Below, one piece after another: positions 26,859 to 37,237 of a stretch of DNA of 64,000 bases (within the stretch, counting starts at the first letter, position 1; each line of letters starts with the position of its first letter). The notes below the pieces were generated by a model. It made no database searches, had not been told where the DNA came from, and saw nothing but the letters and a program-made list of their open reading frames with translations. This stretch comes from Bacillaceae bacterium OF18-1A (lineage in GTDB: Bacteria; Bacillota; Bacilli; Bacillales; Bacillaceae_G). Made by a program: the position numbers and the translations under genes. Location: assembly GCA_027694045.1 (NCBI GenBank), contig JAQEWB010000001.1:248001-312000 (forward strand), given 5' to 3'.

Positions 26859-28031
26859 ATGAGATACATTACAGCTGGCGAATCACATGGGCCGCAGTTA
26901 ACGGTTATTTTAGAAGGTGTACCGGCAGGTTTAACGCTGGCGGCGGAACATATTAATAAAGAATTATTAAGAAGACAAAAAGGTCATGGACGCGGAAGAC
27001 GTATGCAAATTGAAACAGATACAGTTGAAATTGTAAGTGGTGTTCGTCACGGGATGACACTTGGCTCACCAATTACGTTAATCGTAAAAAATGATGATTT
27101 CAAACATTGGACGAAAGTAATGGGGGCAGAACCAATTTCGGAAAAAGAAAGTAAAGACATGAAACGTACAATTACGAAACCACGTCCAGGACATGCGGAT
27201 TTAAATGGAGCAATTAAGTACGGTCACCGTGATATAAGAAACGTACTAGAGCGCTCATCTGCAAGAGAAACGACAGTTCGTGTAGCTGCTGGTGCGGTTG
27301 CGAAACAAATTTTAAAAGAATTAGGCGTAGAAATTGCAGGGCATGTACTTGAAATTGGTGGCGTAAAAGCAAAACATATTTCTAACTTGTCAATTGAAGA
27401 AATTCAAACAATTACTGAAAATTCACCAGTTCGCTGTTTAGATAAAGAAGTAGAACAAGAAATGATGGATGCGATTGATCATGCAAAAAGTAGCGGAGAT
27501 TCAATCGGGGGCATTGTAGAAGTCATTGCAGAAGGAATGCCAATTGGCGTTGGTAGTTACGTTCATTACGATCGTAAATTAGATGCAAAACTTGCTGGTG
27601 CAATTATGAGTATTAATGCATTTAAAGGTGCTGAAATTGGCGTTGGTTTTGAAGCAGCAAGACAGCCAGGAAGTAAAGTGCACGATGAAATTTTATGGGA
27701 TGAAGAACAAGGATACACGAGGAAAACGAATAATGCCGGTGGTTTAGAAGGCGGTATGACAACGGGAATGCCAATTGTCGTAAGAGGTGTAATGAAACCA
27801 ATACCTACATTATATAAACCGTTAGCAAGCGTTGATATTGATACGAAAGAAGCATTCCAAGCGAGTATTGAAAGATCTGATAGCTGTGCAGTACCAGCAG
27901 CGGGTGTTGTAGCTGAATCTGTTGTAGCGTGGGAACTTGCAGATGCATTAGTCGAACAATTCGGAAAAGACCGTATGGAATTATTAAAGCAAAATATGAC
28001 GCAACACAATAAATACGCAAAAGAATTTTAA
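26859..28031 (+). CDS. aroC: Chorismate synthase
   Basis: Chorismate synthase makes chorismate from EPSP using reduced FMN. The 390 residues carry all three family signatures: [19 protein letters not shown] at the N-terminus, [30 protein letters not shown] in the middle, and [19 protein letters not shown] followed by [17 protein letters not shown] near the end. AAAGGGGC precedes the ATG. It follows T-box 3 and is 18 bases ahead of hisC. Confidence 0.97.
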   Translation: MRYITAGESHGPQLTVILEGVPAGLTLAAEHINKELLRRQKGHGRGRRMQIETDTVEIVSGVRHGMTLGSPITLIVKNDDFKHWTKVMGAEPISEKESKDMKRTITKPRPGHADLNGAIKYGHRDIRNVLERSSARETTVRVAAGAVAKQILKELGVEIAGHVLEIGGVKAKHISNLSIEEIQTITENSPVRCLDKEVEQEMMDAIDHAKSSGDSIGGIVEVIAEGMPIGVGSYVHYDRKLDAKLAGAIMSINAFKGAEIGVGFEAARQPGSKVHDEILWDEEQGYTRKTNNAGGLEGGMTTGMPIVVRGVMKPIPTLYKPLASVDIDTKEAFQASIERSDSCAVPAAGVVAESVVAWELADALVEQFGKDRMELLKQNMTQHNKYAKEF

Positions 28032-28049
28032 TAAAAAGGTGGTTTTAAC

Positions 28050-29150
28050 ATGCAAGTAAAAGATCAACTATCATCATTACAACCATACAAACCAGGTAAA
28101 TCACCTGAACAAATGAAAGAAGTGTACGGAAATCATGCATTTGTGAAATTAGCATCGAATGAAAATCCATTCGGCTGCTCACCACGTGTTTTAGATGAGT
28201 TGCAAAAATCGTGGTTGGATCATGCTTTATATCCTGACGGAGGTGCTACAACGCTCCGTCAAACAATTGCAGATAAATTACATGTTCAAATGGAGCAAGT
28301 AATTTGCGGTAGTGGTTTAGATGAAGTCATTCAAATAATAAGCCGTGCAGTACTAAAAGCAGGTGATAACATCGTAACGGCTGGTGCAACATTCCCGCAA
28401 TACCGTCATCATGCAATTATTGAAGGTTGTGAAGTGAAAGAAGTTCCATTAAATAACGGTGTATACGATTTAGACGAAATTTCGTCAGCGGTAAATAATA
28501 ATACGAAAATCGTATGGATTTGTAATCCCAATAACCCAACAGGCACATATGTGAATGACCGAAAATTGACTCAATTCATTGAAGGGATTAGTGAAAATAC
28601 GTTAATTGTCATTGATGAAGCGTACTATGAATACGTAACAGCAAAAGATTTCCCAGAGACATTACCGCTTTTAGAAAAACATAAAAACATTCTTGTGCTT
28701 AGAACGTTTTCTAAAGCGTACGGATTAGCTTCTTTCCGCGTTGGATATGCGATTGGACAGGAAGCGTTAATCGAGAAACTGAATGTCGTACGTTTACCAT
28801 TTAACGTATCTTCATTAGCGCAAAAAGCAGCGACGATTGCTTTTAACGATGAAGCATTTATCGAAGAAATTCTACATGTGAATGCTGAGGGATTAAAACA
28901 ATACGAAAGTTTCTGTAAGGAAAATGAAATTCCATTTTACCAGTCACAAACTAATTTCATCTTCTTGCCAGTTGAGGATGCTGGAGAGATTTATGAAGCT
29001 TGTGCACACGCAGGGTTTATTATTCGTCCGTTCCCGAATGGTGTTCGCATCACAGTCGGAACAAGGGAGCAAAATGAAGGAGTGATTTCAGTGTTACAAC
29101 AACACTTTGAAAATAAAAAAAGAAAGTCTCGAGATGAGGCAAATGCGTAA
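28050..29150 (+). CDS. hisC: Histidinol-phosphate/aromatic aminotransferase
   Basis: This 366-residue PLP enzyme of fold type I belongs to the HisC family. Visible are LASNENPFGCSP, ICNPNNPTGTYV, VIDEAYYEY and the PLP-lysine block RTFSKAYGLASFRVGYAIG. In an aromatic operon between aroC and tyrA it most likely transaminates prephenate-derived keto acids to Tyr and Phe, as HisC does in Bacillus, possibly alongside a histidine-pathway copy elsewhere. Its 3' end overlaps the start of tyrA. Confidence 0.93.
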   Translation: MQVKDQLSSLQPYKPGKSPEQMKEVYGNHAFVKLASNENPFGCSPRVLDELQKSWLDHALYPDGGATTLRQTIADKLHVQMEQVICGSGLDEVIQIISRAVLKAGDNIVTAGATFPQYRHHAIIEGCEVKEVPLNNGVYDLDEISSAVNNNTKIVWICNPNNPTGTYVNDRKLTQFIEGISENTLIVIDEAYYEYVTAKDFPETLPLLEKHKNILVLRTFSKAYGLASFRVGYAIGQEALIEKLNVVRLPFNVSSLAQKAATIAFNDEAFIEEILHVNAEGLKQYESFCKENEIPFYQSQTNFIFLPVEDAGEIYEACAHAGFIIRPFPNGVRITVGTREQNEGVISVLQQHFENKKRKSRDEANA

Positions 29151-30243
29151 AAAAGTAGTATTAATTGGAACAGGTTTAATAGGAGGCTCTCTTGCATTAG
29201 CAATTAAGAAAGAGCACGATGTAACGATAACAGGTTATGATATTTTTCCAAAACAAGTAGAGCGTGCAAAAGAATTACACGTAGTAGATAAAGTAGCAGT
29301 AGATTTACAGCGTGCGTGTGAAGAGGCACATTTAATTGTTTTTGCTTCTCCAGTTGAAGAAACGAAGAAGTTATTACACAAACTAGCATCATTCCGTTTA
29401 CGAGAAGATGTTATAGTGACTGATGTTGGTAGTACAAAAGGGTCTATTATGAATGAAGCGGAAGCTTTATTTTCAAAGGAAATCTCTTTTATTGGCGGAC
29501 ATCCAATGGCAGGATCTCATAAAACGGGAGTTGAAAGTGCAAAAGCGCATTTATTTGAAAATGCATTTTACATTTTAACACCGATGAACCACGTGCCTAA
29601 CGAACAAGTGGAAAAGCTTAAGTGCTGGTTAAAAGGAACAGGATCTCATTTTCTCGTGTTAAATACGGAAGAACATGATTATGTAACAGGAATCGTTAGT
29701 CACTTTCCGCACCTTATCGCCGCAGGGTTAGTAAAACAAGTGGAGAAACACGCAGGAGATAATCCGCTTATTCATCAACTAGCGGCCGGAGGGTTTAAAG
29801 ACATTACACGCATTGCATCTAGCAGCCCGAAAATGTGGAGTGATATTGTAAAGCAAAATCGAGAGCATTTAATGGTATTATTAAAAGAGTGGATCTCTGA
29901 AATGGAAGAATTATATGATACAGTTTCTACCGGAGATGCAGGCGAGATTCAAAATTATTTTGCAGATGCGAAAGAATACCGTGATTCTTTACCAGTAAGA
30001 AAGAGAGGGGCAATTCCTGCCTATCACGACTTATACGTCGATGTATTAGATAAGGTGGGGGCATTGGCTCATATTACGAGTATTTTAGCGCGCGAGGAAA
30101 TTAGTATTACGAACTTGCAAATATTAGAAGCGCGTGAAGGACTGCTTGGGGTATTACGTATTAGTTTCCAAAGGGAAGAAGATCGCATGAAAGCAAAGCT
30201 AGCGCTTGGAGAAGAAAAATACCAAACGTATGAAACAATTTAA
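29143..30243 (+). CDS. tyrA: Prephenate dehydrogenase
   Basis: TyrA oxidatively decarboxylates prephenate to 4-hydroxyphenylpyruvate, the committed step to tyrosine. A Rossmann motif ([18 protein letters not shown]) opens the protein, followed by [27 protein letters not shown] and a helical dimer domain. The last ~70 residues ([18 protein letters not shown] ... ISITNLQI) are an ACT domain, likely the tyrosine feedback site. The ATG at 29143, inside the last codons of hisC, follows GATGAGG; in-frame ATGs at 29107 and 29134 are alternatives. The overlap suggests translational coupling. Confidence 0.94.
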   Translation: MRKKVVLIGTGLIGGSLALAIKKEHDVTITGYDIFPKQVERAKELHVVDKVAVDLQRACEEAHLIVFASPVEETKKLLHKLASFRLREDVIVTDVGSTKGSIMNEAEALFSKEISFIGGHPMAGSHKTGVESAKAHLFENAFYILTPMNHVPNEQVEKLKCWLKGTGSHFLVLNTEEHDYVTGIVSHFPHLIAAGLVKQVEKHAGDNPLIHQLAAGGFKDITRIASSSPKMWSDIVKQNREHLMVLLKEWISEMEELYDTVSTGDAGEIQNYFADAKEYRDSLPVRKRGAIPAYHDLYVDVLDKVGALAHITSILAREEISITNLQILEAREGLLGVLRISFQREEDRMKAKLALGEEKYQTYETI

Positions 30244-30260
30244 ATGAGAAGGTGAAAAAC

Positions 30261-31550
30261 GTGAAAGAAAGAACAATACAACCTGTTAATAACGGATTGA
30301 ATGGCAATATTACAATCCCAGGTGATAAATCCATTTCACACCGTGCTGTTATGTTCGGTTCTATTGCAGAAGGGAAAACAACAATTAAAGGTTTCTTGCC
30401 CGGTGCAGACTGTTTAAGTACGATTTCATGTTTTAAAGAAATGGGAGTAGACATTACGCAAAACGATGATGAGGTTACTGTAGTTGGTAAAGGGTTAGAA
30501 GGTTTACAAGAACCGAAAGCAGTATTAGATGTTGGTAACTCGGGTACAACAATACGATTAATGTCAGGAATTTTGGCAAATACACCATTTTTCTCTTGCG
30601 TACAAGGTGATGCCTCTATTGCAAAAAGACCGATGAAACGAGTGACAAATCCATTAAAACAAATGGGCGCAAACATTGATGGCCGAGAAGAAGGAACGTA
30701 TACGCCGCTAACAATACGTGGTGGAAACTTAAAAGCAATTGAATATACTTCGCCTGTAGCAAGCGCACAAGTAAAGTCAGCTATATTACTTGCAGGACTT
30801 CGTGCAGAAGGTATAACAACTGTTACAGAACCACATATTTCCCGTGACCATACGGAAAGAATGCTTGAAGCATTTGGCGTTAAAGTAACTCGCGAAGGAA
30901 AGACAGTGAAACTAGCAGGTGGACAAAAGTTAACAGCGACAGATGTTCAAGTACCAGGTGACGTATCATCAGCTGCCTTTTTCTTAGTAGCAGGTGCGAT
31001 TATTCCAAATAGTAAACTAGTATTACAAAATGTAGGGATGAATCCAACACGTACAGGTATTATTGATGTTTTAGAGAAAATGGGTGCTACGTTCACTGTA
31101 GAGCCAATTAACGAAGGAGCATCAGAACCAGCTGCAAACATTACAATAGAAACGTCTTCATTAAAAGGAATCGAAATTGGTGGAGATATTATTCCAAGAT
31201 TAATTGATGAAATTCCAGTAATCGCTTTAGCAGCAACACAAGCAGAAGGTATTACAGTTATAAAAGATGCACACGAATTAAAAGTAAAAGAAACAAATCG
31301 TATTGATACGGTCGTTGCTGAGTTAACGAAATTAGGGGCTCGCATAGAAGCAACGGATGACGGTATGATTATTTACGGAAAATCAGCTCTAAAAGGCAAT
31401 ACAGTAAATAGTTATGGTGATCACCGTATCGGAATGATGCTTGCGATTGCTGGCTGCCTGGCAGAAGGAAAAACAACAGTTGAAGATGCAGAAGCAGTGG
31501 GCGTATCATATCCTACATTCTTTGAAGAACTTCAAAAGTTAGCTAAATAA
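30261..31550 (+). CDS. aroA: EPSP synthase (3-phosphoshikimate 1-carboxyvinyltransferase)
   Basis: It transfers enolpyruvate from PEP to shikimate 3-phosphate and is the glyphosate target. The inside-out alpha/beta barrel shows as [82 protein letters not shown] and [15 protein letters not shown]. The GTG at 30261 (429 residues) is preferred, with AGAAGGTG 8 bases ahead, over the GTG at 30252. It ends the operon; the bcr1 repeat abuts its stop codon. B. subtilis calls this gene aroE. Confidence 0.96.
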   Translation: MKERTIQPVNNGLNGNITIPGDKSISHRAVMFGSIAEGKTTIKGFLPGADCLSTISCFKEMGVDITQNDDEVTVVGKGLEGLQEPKAVLDVGNSGTTIRLMSGILANTPFFSCVQGDASIAKRPMKRVTNPLKQMGANIDGREEGTYTPLTIRGGNLKAIEYTSPVASAQVKSAILLAGLRAEGITTVTEPHISRDHTERMLEAFGVKVTREGKTVKLAGGQKLTATDVQVPGDVSSAAFFLVAGAIIPNSKLVLQNVGMNPTRTGIIDVLEKMGATFTVEPINEGASEPAANITIETSSLKGIEIGGDIIPRLIDEIPVIALAATQAEGITVIKDAHELKVKETNRIDTVVAELTKLGARIEATDDGMIIYGKSALKGNTVNSYGDHRIGMMLAIAGCLAEGKTTVEDAEAVGVSYPTFFEELQKLAK

Positions 31551-31551
31551 A

Positions 31552-31697
31552 GTGAAACTTTAATCAGTGGGGGTTCTTCATCCCCCACTGATTATCAGCC
31601 CTCACCAATCGGACTTTTACGGGCAGTTGATCCCCTACCTAAATTCTTTGCTTTCGCTGAATTTTGAGATGGGGGTCTTACTGCCCGTTAAAGCGGG
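31552..31697 (-). repeat. bcr1 repeat at the aroA stop codon
   Basis: This 146-bp copy is in minus orientation, flanked by ATAAA (TTTAT on the element strand) at 31547-31551 and 31698-31702. The left copy includes the TAA stop of aroA. It has the same hairpin blocks as the copy at 19469. Read from aroA, the first hairpin (AATCAGTGGGGG/CCCCCACTGATT) begins about 10 bases past the stop and could slow or protect the 3' end. Confidence 0.9.
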
Positions 31698-31708
31698 ATA
31701 AAGTAATG

Positions 31709-31740
31709 AGAAGCAGGTACAGGATGTATCTGCTTTTTTA
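31709..31740 (+). terminator. Terminator of the aromatic operon
   Basis: AGCAGGTAC and GTATCTGCT pair around a 5-base loop and are followed by TTTTTTA. bcr1 now separates it from aroA by about 150 bases. Confidence 0.75.
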
Positions 31741-31837
31741 TATTGAATTTGTGTCGTTAAGTCATTAAAATTTCATTCACCGCACTGTAATATTTTAAAT
31801 TATGGTACAATTCAAATAAAGGAGGGGGGAGAAACAT

Positions 31838-32995
31838 ATGAACGTTATACGATTAAAAGAAGATAAATTTAGAGAAGCACTACGCTTATCAGAATACGCT
31901 TTTCAATATAAAGTAGGGGAAGAACGATTACAGCAGCAGCTTACAAAGATGAAGGAAAGTCATGAAGTATACGGTATTATGGAAGGGAAAGACTTAGCAG
32001 CAAAACTACATCTTATTCCGCTTCATATTTACATAGGTAAAAAACGATTTAAAATGGGAGGCGTTGCGGGGGTAGCGACGTATCCAGAGTACAGAAGAAG
32101 CGGGTATGTAAAAGAATTGCTTCAACATTCACTTCAAACGATGAAAAATGACGGATATACTGTTTCGATGCTACATCCATTTGCCGTTTCATTTTACCGT
32201 AAATACGGCTGGGAACTTTGTGCAAATCGATTAGTGTGTCATATGACTAAGAGCGATTTAATTATGAAAAAACAAGTGAATGGTACTGTGAAACGTTTTA
32301 ATAAGGAAAATCATCCAGAAGAAGTAGAGAAAATTTATGAAATATTTGCAGAGCGTTTTTCAGGGATGCTAGTCCGCGATGGAAAATGGTGGTTACAGGC
32401 TGTTTATGATGACTTAACATCAGCAATATATTACGATGAAAATAAAATGGCAGCTGGCTACATGTTATATAAAATAGAAAACTATAAAATGACAGTAGAA
32501 GAATTTGTTCCACTGCATAATGAAGCGAGAAACGGCCTATGGAACTTTATTTGTCAGCATGATTCTATGATAAAAGAACTAGAAATGATTATAAGTGAAA
32601 AAGAACCATTGTTATATACATTGCAAGAGCCAAGGGTGAAGGCAGAAGTGAAACCATATTTTATGGGCAGAATTGTAGATGTGGAGCAGTTCTTAAAACA
32701 ATATGAATTGAATTGGAACAATATACAGCAAGAAGTGATCTTACATATTACAGATTCATTTGCTCCGTGGAATAATGTTACAGTGAGGCTTGCAAATCAT
32801 GAAATAACAATTATAGAAGAAGCAATGGATAAAGGAATTAAGCTAGATATAAATGCACTATCTACAATAATGTTTGGTTACAAACGTCCAGTAGAACTAA
32901 ATGAGTTAGAATTAATAAGCGGAAGTGAAGATGAAATACAAGCATTTGAGCATATAGTACCGGTGCGTGAACCGTTTATTTATGATTTCTTTTAA
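31838..32995 (+). CDS. Eis-like GNAT acetyltransferase
   Basis: The 385-residue length and plan are those of Eis-type enzymes. An N-terminal GNAT domain carries VAGVATYPEYRRSGYVKELLQHSL (acetyl-CoA loop) and MLHPFAVSFYRKYGWELC. A second GNAT-like domain follows, then a C-terminal SCP2-like segment (VRLANHEITIIE ... INALSTIMFGYKRPVEL). Related enzymes acetylate aminoglycosides or lysines at several sites; the substrate here is unknown. AAGGAGGGGG lies before the ATG. It is monocistronic. Confidence 0.85.
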   Translation: MNVIRLKEDKFREALRLSEYAFQYKVGEERLQQQLTKMKESHEVYGIMEGKDLAAKLHLIPLHIYIGKKRFKMGGVAGVATYPEYRRSGYVKELLQHSLQTMKNDGYTVSMLHPFAVSFYRKYGWELCANRLVCHMTKSDLIMKKQVNGTVKRFNKENHPEEVEKIYEIFAERFSGMLVRDGKWWLQAVYDDLTSAIYYDENKMAAGYMLYKIENYKMTVEEFVPLHNEARNGLWNFICQHDSMIKELEMIISEKEPLLYTLQEPRVKAEVKPYFMGRIVDVEQFLKQYELNWNNIQQEVILHITDSFAPWNNVTVRLANHEITIIEEAMDKGIKLDINALSTIMFGYKRPVELNELELISGSEDEIQAFEHIVPVREPFIYDFF

Positions 32996-33137
32996 TTTTC
33001 ATATATGAAATCGAGCTGTCCCAAATAAAATTGTGGGGTAGCTTCCGTTTATATTGTCGATTTTTACCGGAAAGTCGATATATTTTAAAAATCGCTGATA
33101 TAATAAGAGTTGCGCTGATATAACTCTATTCATACAC

Positions 33138-33190
33138 TTGACTTTTCACGCATGTAATTTATAATTAAAAACGGAATGAATTTTCATTCC
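33138..33190 (+). promoter_or_regulatory. tetR promoter with its operator
   Basis: TTGACT (33138-33143) and TATAAT (33160-33165) are spaced by 16 bp. The palindrome GGAATGAATTTTCATTCC (33173-33190) covers the transcription start. The same palindrome recurs four times before the MMPL gene, so the TetR protein at 33210 probably represses itself here. Confidence 0.82.
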
Positions 33191-33209
33191 TGAAAATTGA
33201 GGTGAAGAA

Positions 33210-33776
33210 ATGGCTAAAAACAAACAAGAAGACATTTTTGATGCTGCAATACAACTTTTTGCAGAACGAGGTTATGATGGTACAACAATTCCGATGATTG
33301 CTGAAAAAGCAAAAGTAGGTGCTGGTACCATTTATCGCTACTTTGAAAATAAAGAAGCACTTGTTAATTCTTTATTTACGAAAAGTGTTTTACAACTATC
33401 AGAATTAATAAGAACTGATTTTCCAGTCAATGCAAATATTCGTGAACAGTTTAGCCATACGTACAACCGTTTATTTGAATTTGCAAGACAAAATGCAGAT
33501 GCTTTTCTTTTTACAAATTCGCACTGTGATAGTTATTTTCTCGATGAACATAGTAATGAAATATTCGAGGACTTTATGGGATTTTTTATGGACTTGATTG
33601 AAGATGGAATCGAAAAAGGTTTTCTTCGTCCATTACCACCAATTGCTTTAATTATCATTGTATATCAACCGATTGAAAAATTAATTAAAGTAATGGAAAC
33701 AGGGCAATTAGAATATACAGAAGAATTGGTAAAAGAACTGGAAGAGAGCTCTTGGAACGCTATTAGAATCATTTGA
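33210..33776 (+). CDS. TetR-family repressor of the MMPL exporter
   Basis: The N-terminal helix-turn-helix is plain: IFDAAIQLFAERGYDGTTIPMIAEKAKVGAGTIYRYFENKEALVNSLF (helix 3 around 35-45). The remaining ~140 residues form the usual helical ligand-binding and dimer domain. Its own promoter holds one copy of an 18-bp palindrome, and four more lie between this gene and the MMPL gene, so control of both is strongly suggested. The ligand is unknown; relatives next to such exporters respond to lipids or toxic amphiphiles. Confidence 0.88.
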   Translation: MAKNKQEDIFDAAIQLFAERGYDGTTIPMIAEKAKVGAGTIYRYFENKEALVNSLFTKSVLQLSELIRTDFPVNANIREQFSHTYNRLFEFARQNADAFLFTNSHCDSYFLDEHSNEIFEDFMGFFMDLIEDGIEKGFLRPLPPIALIIIVYQPIEKLIKVMETGQLEYTEELVKELEESSWNAIRII

Positions 33777-33797
33777 TTCTATAGCTTTATAAGGACA

Positions 33798-33989
33798 GGA
33801 ATGAACATTCATTCCGAGATGGATGTAAAAAACAATAGTAGGAGATGATAGATTTGTACAACTAAGGGAATGAACATTCATTCCGTATGGCGTGGTTTAA
33901 TAGGGCTGAAAAATAATTTAGTAGAAGAGTAGGAATGAACGTTCATTCCGAAAAGTATTTTCAAAAGATTAGGAATGAATGTTCATTCC
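33798..33989 (+). promoter_or_regulatory. Array of four 18-bp TetR operators before the MMPL gene
   Basis: Near-identical palindromes of the form GGAATGAACRTTCATTCC lie at 33798-33815, 33867-33884, 33932-33949 and 33972-33989 (the last reads GAATGTTC at its centre). Start-to-start distances are 69, 65 and 40 bp. The spacers show no gene. A fifth copy lies in the tetR promoter. Confidence 0.88.
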
Positions 33990-34021
33990 ACTTGTATTTT
34001 TTATAATGGGAGATGATTCAA

Positions 34022-37000
34022 ATGAGAAAGCTAAAAAGTTGGAGAAGTACATCTGCTCTATTATGGATAGTTATCACTATTGCGATGATTGTAACGATGC
34101 CTAACATGGATAAATTAGTGAAAGAAAAAGGGCAAATCACGATCCCTAATACAGAACAAAGTAGTGTTGCTGATAAGATGATAAAGGAGATGGATAAAGA
34201 CGGGATTGAAAAGTACGGAATTATAGTGGTTTTCAATAGTGGAGATAAAAATGCTTTAACGAATGAACAGAAAGAGGAAATAGAGAAAACAATCAATGCT
34301 TTACAAAGTGAAAAAGAGAAATTAGGAATTAAAGAAATTGTTTCACATTTGGATAATAAAGAGTTAGAAAAACAGTTCATTTCTAAAGATCATACAACGA
34401 TTTTAACGCAAATAGCTGTAGATAAAAAACAGGGTAAAATATCGAAAGTTGCAAATGAACTTCATCATAAAATTAAACCGGTAGGAGTGAAAACGTACTT
34501 AACAGGAAGCGAGTTAATTGCAGACGATTTCTTAAAATCCTCTCAAGAGGGTGTGAAAAAAACAGAAGTCATCTCAATTATTTTTATTTTAGTTGTATTA
34601 ATTATTGTATTTCGTTCACCAATTGTTCCACTTATCTCGCTTCTTACAGTTGGGGTAGCGTATTTAGTTTCTATGGGTGTAATTGCTCATATTGTAGATC
34701 AATTTAATTTTCCATTTTCTAACTTTACACAAGTGTTTGTAGTTGTTGCGCTGTTTGGGGTAGGAACGGATTATAACATTTTATTATATACGAGATTTAA
34801 AGAAGAATTAAGTAAACAGGAAGATGTATTTCTAGCTACGAAAGAGACTTTTAAATCTGCAGGGAAAACCGTTCTTTATAGTGGGGTAGCGGTACTTATT
34901 GGTTTTGCTTCACTTGCTTTAGCAAGTTTTAAATTATATCAATCTACTTCAGCGGTAGCAATTGGTATTGCAATTTTACTATTAGTATTAACCACTTTAA
35001 ATCCCTTCTTTATGGTGTTATTAGGAAAGGGAATGTTTTATCCCGTTAAAACATTTAAAGGACATGAGGATAGTCGCTTATGGGGCTTTTTTGCGGAAAA
35101 TTCAGTAGTAAGACCAATTGTTGCTTTAATCATTGTGTTTATGATCTCGATTCCTTTCGTATTAAAATATTCTGGTGCTCTAAATTACAATGATTTATTT
35201 GAAGTTGATAATAAATATGAGTCAAAAATGGGAATTAACGTAATTGAAGAACATTTTCCACCTGGTTTTTCTTCACCAAGTACGTTAGTCATTCAATCGG
35301 ATAACAAGTTAGACGAAGCAACTTCATTACAAGCTTTAGATGAACTAACTGATAAAATTTCGAAAATTAAGGGAGTTTCAGAAGTATATTCACCGACGCG
35401 TCCAACTGGTGATAAGATAAAAGAATTATATATAAATAAACAAGCGGGAGAACTTCATACAGGATTAGGAGATGCCAATGGTGGCTTAAAAGAAATCAAT
35501 AATGGATTAACGGATGCTAAAAATAAAATAAGTGATAATGACTCAAATAGTCTTGCGAATGTTCAAAAGTTAATTGATGGAACGAACGAAGCAAAAAATG
35601 GTGTAACAGCATTAGGAAATGCTTTAAATCAACTATCAAATGGCATAAACGATGGAGCGCAAGGGGCTCAGCGAATTGAAAATGGGTTAACTTCAGTAAA
35701 TGAAAATATAAATACTTTATCTCATGCCACTTCACAGCTACATGCTGGCTATACACAGTTAGAAAAAGGTTTAAGTTCTTACGATCAATACTTTGGAAGT
35801 ATTTCTCAAGCGATTGATGGTGCGAAAAAGGGATATGAACAAATTGAAATGCTAATGACTAATCTCGTTCAAACGAAACCCGAATTAGCAAGTGATCCAA
35901 ACATACAGCAAACGTTAGGAATCTCACAGGAAGCTCAAAAACAACTAAATGGACTTTCAAAAGAATTAAATCAATTAACAACGCAGCATAATGCAGCGAT
36001 GAATTCATTTAAAGAAGCGAATCAATCGTTATTGAAGGTGGATAACGGTTTAAAAGAAATGAACAAAGGCGTTATACAACTACAAAAAGGAGCAGCTGAG
36101 CTGAAAACAGGATTGAACGAAGGAGCTACAGGCTCAAAACAAATTGCGAATAAGTCAACTGAGTTGCAAACTGGACTAACAAAAATAAATGATGGGCAAG
36201 GGCAGCTTTTAACTGGGCTCAAAGGTCTGCAAGACAAAATGGGGCAATTACAATCAGGATTAGCTAAAAGTACAGAAGGTCTAGGGAAAGTAAGTAATGG
36301 CTTAGCGGATGCCCAAAAATATTTAGGTGAGCTAAATGAATCGAAAAGCTCTCAGAAGTTTTATATCCCGAAAGAAGTGTTAGAGGGAGAAGATTTCCAA
36401 AAGGCATTGAATACGTACATGTCACATGATAGAAAAATTGCTAAAATGACGATTATTTTAGATGTAAATCCGTATTCAAAAGAAGCAATGCCAATCATTA
36501 AAGAAATGAATAAAACGATAGAGGGTACTTTAAAGGGGACGGAATTAAATAATGCGAAAACAGCAATCGGTGGTACAACTGCTCGAAACGTTGATTTAAA
36601 AGACGTAACACAGCAGGATTTCTTACGTACAGCTACGATTATGTTAATCGGTATAACGCTTGTATTAATCGTAATTACACGTTCATTCTTACATTCAATC
36701 TTTATTATTGGATCGTTACTATTAACGTACTTTACATCACTTGGTATAAGCGAACTAATTAGTACACATGTATTAAACGTTGAATCATTGAGCTGGAATG
36801 TCCCGTTCTTTAGTTTCATTATGATCGTAGCTTTAGGAGTGGATTATAGTATTTTCTTAATGATGCGCTACAATGAGCTAGAAGGAGATTCGGTAACGAA
36901 AATTATAACTGCATCTCGTCATATTGGCGGAGTTGTATTATCAGCAGCACTTATTTTAGGAGGAACCTTTGCGGCGTTAATTCCTTCAGGTGTATTAACA

Positions 37001-37153
37001 CTTATACAGGTAGCCTGTGTTGTTGGTATTGCCCTTTTATTATTGGCTGTTATCGTGATGCCAATTTTGTTACCAGCTTTAATCGGTTTAACGAGTAAGA
37101 TGAAGAGTTATACAAAAAAAGAAAGTAATAAAAATAGTGAAATCCCCCTTTAG
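34022..37153 (+). CDS. MMPL/RND-family exporter
   Basis: This is a large membrane protein of 1043 residues with the two-fold RND plan: one N-terminal span, an extracellular loop, a five-to-six-span bundle (VISIIFILVVLIIVFRSPIVPL, VALFGVGTDYNILLYTRFKEEL), a second long loop and a second bundle (IMIVALGVDYSIFLMMRYNEL). The second loop (about 490-790) is full of LxxG pseudo-heptads (GLGDANGGLKEINNGL and so on), as in YhgE/Pip-like proteins, probably coiled coil. Family members export lipids or drugs by proton motive force. The ATG at 34022 follows GGGAG by 9 bases. It is controlled by the neighbouring TetR operators. Confidence 0.9.
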   Translation: MRKLKSWRSTSALLWIVITIAMIVTMPNMDKLVKEKGQITIPNTEQSSVADKMIKEMDKDGIEKYGIIVVFNSGDKNALTNEQKEEIEKTINALQSEKEKLGIKEIVSHLDNKELEKQFISKDHTTILTQIAVDKKQGKISKVANELHHKIKPVGVKTYLTGSELIADDFLKSSQEGVKKTEVISIIFILVVLIIVFRSPIVPLISLLTVGVAYLVSMGVIAHIVDQFNFPFSNFTQVFVVVALFGVGTDYNILLYTRFKEELSKQEDVFLATKETFKSAGKTVLYSGVAVLIGFASLALASFKLYQSTSAVAIGIAILLLVLTTLNPFFMVLLGKGMFYPVKTFKGHEDSRLWGFFAENSVVRPIVALIIVFMISIPFVLKYSGALNYNDLFEVDNKYESKMGINVIEEHFPPGFSSPSTLVIQSDNKLDEATSLQALDELTDKISKIKGVSEVYSPTRPTGDKIKELYINKQAGELHTGLGDANGGLKEINNGLTDAKNKISDNDSNSLANVQKLIDGTNEAKNGVTALGNALNQLSNGINDGAQGAQRIENGLTSVNENINTLSHATSQLHAGYTQLEKGLSSYDQYFGSISQAIDGAKKGYEQIEMLMTNLVQTKPELASDPNIQQTLGISQEAQKQLNGLSKELNQLTTQHNAAMNSFKEANQSLLKVDNGLKEMNKGVIQLQKGAAELKTGLNEGATGSKQIANKSTELQTGLTKINDGQGQLLTGLKGLQDKMGQLQSGLAKSTEGLGKVSNGLADAQKYLGELNESKSSQKFYIPKEVLEGEDFQKALNTYMSHDRKIAKMTIILDVNPYSKEAMPIIKEMNKTIEGTLKGTELNNAKTAIGGTTARNVDLKDVTQQDFLRTATIMLIGITLVLIVITRSFLHSIFIIGSLLLTYFTSLGISELISTHVLNVESLSWNVPFFSFIMIVALGVDYSIFLMMRYNELEGDSVTKIITASRHIGGVVLSAALILGGTFAALIPSGVLTLIQVACVVGIALLLLAVIVMPILLPALIGLTSKMKSYTKKESNKNSEIPL

Positions 37154-37168
37154 AAGGGGGATTTTGTA
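37141..37168 (+). terminator. Terminator with the MMPL stop codon in its loop
   Basis: AATCCCCCTT (37141-37150) pairs with AAGGGGGATT (37154-37163), followed by TTGTATT. The TAG stop (37151-37153) is the loop. Confidence 0.85.
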
Positions 37169-37237
37169 TTATTTAACATATAGTATGTTAACCATTAATA
37201 TTTTTTTAAATAAGTCCGTCTTTATATATATATTTCG

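Noticed and set aside
34002..34007. TATAAT just before the MMPL gene as its promoter
   Set aside because: A start ~7 bases further would fall inside or after the ribosome site (34008-34012), so the mRNA would lack it. The real promoter must be further upstream or at tetR.
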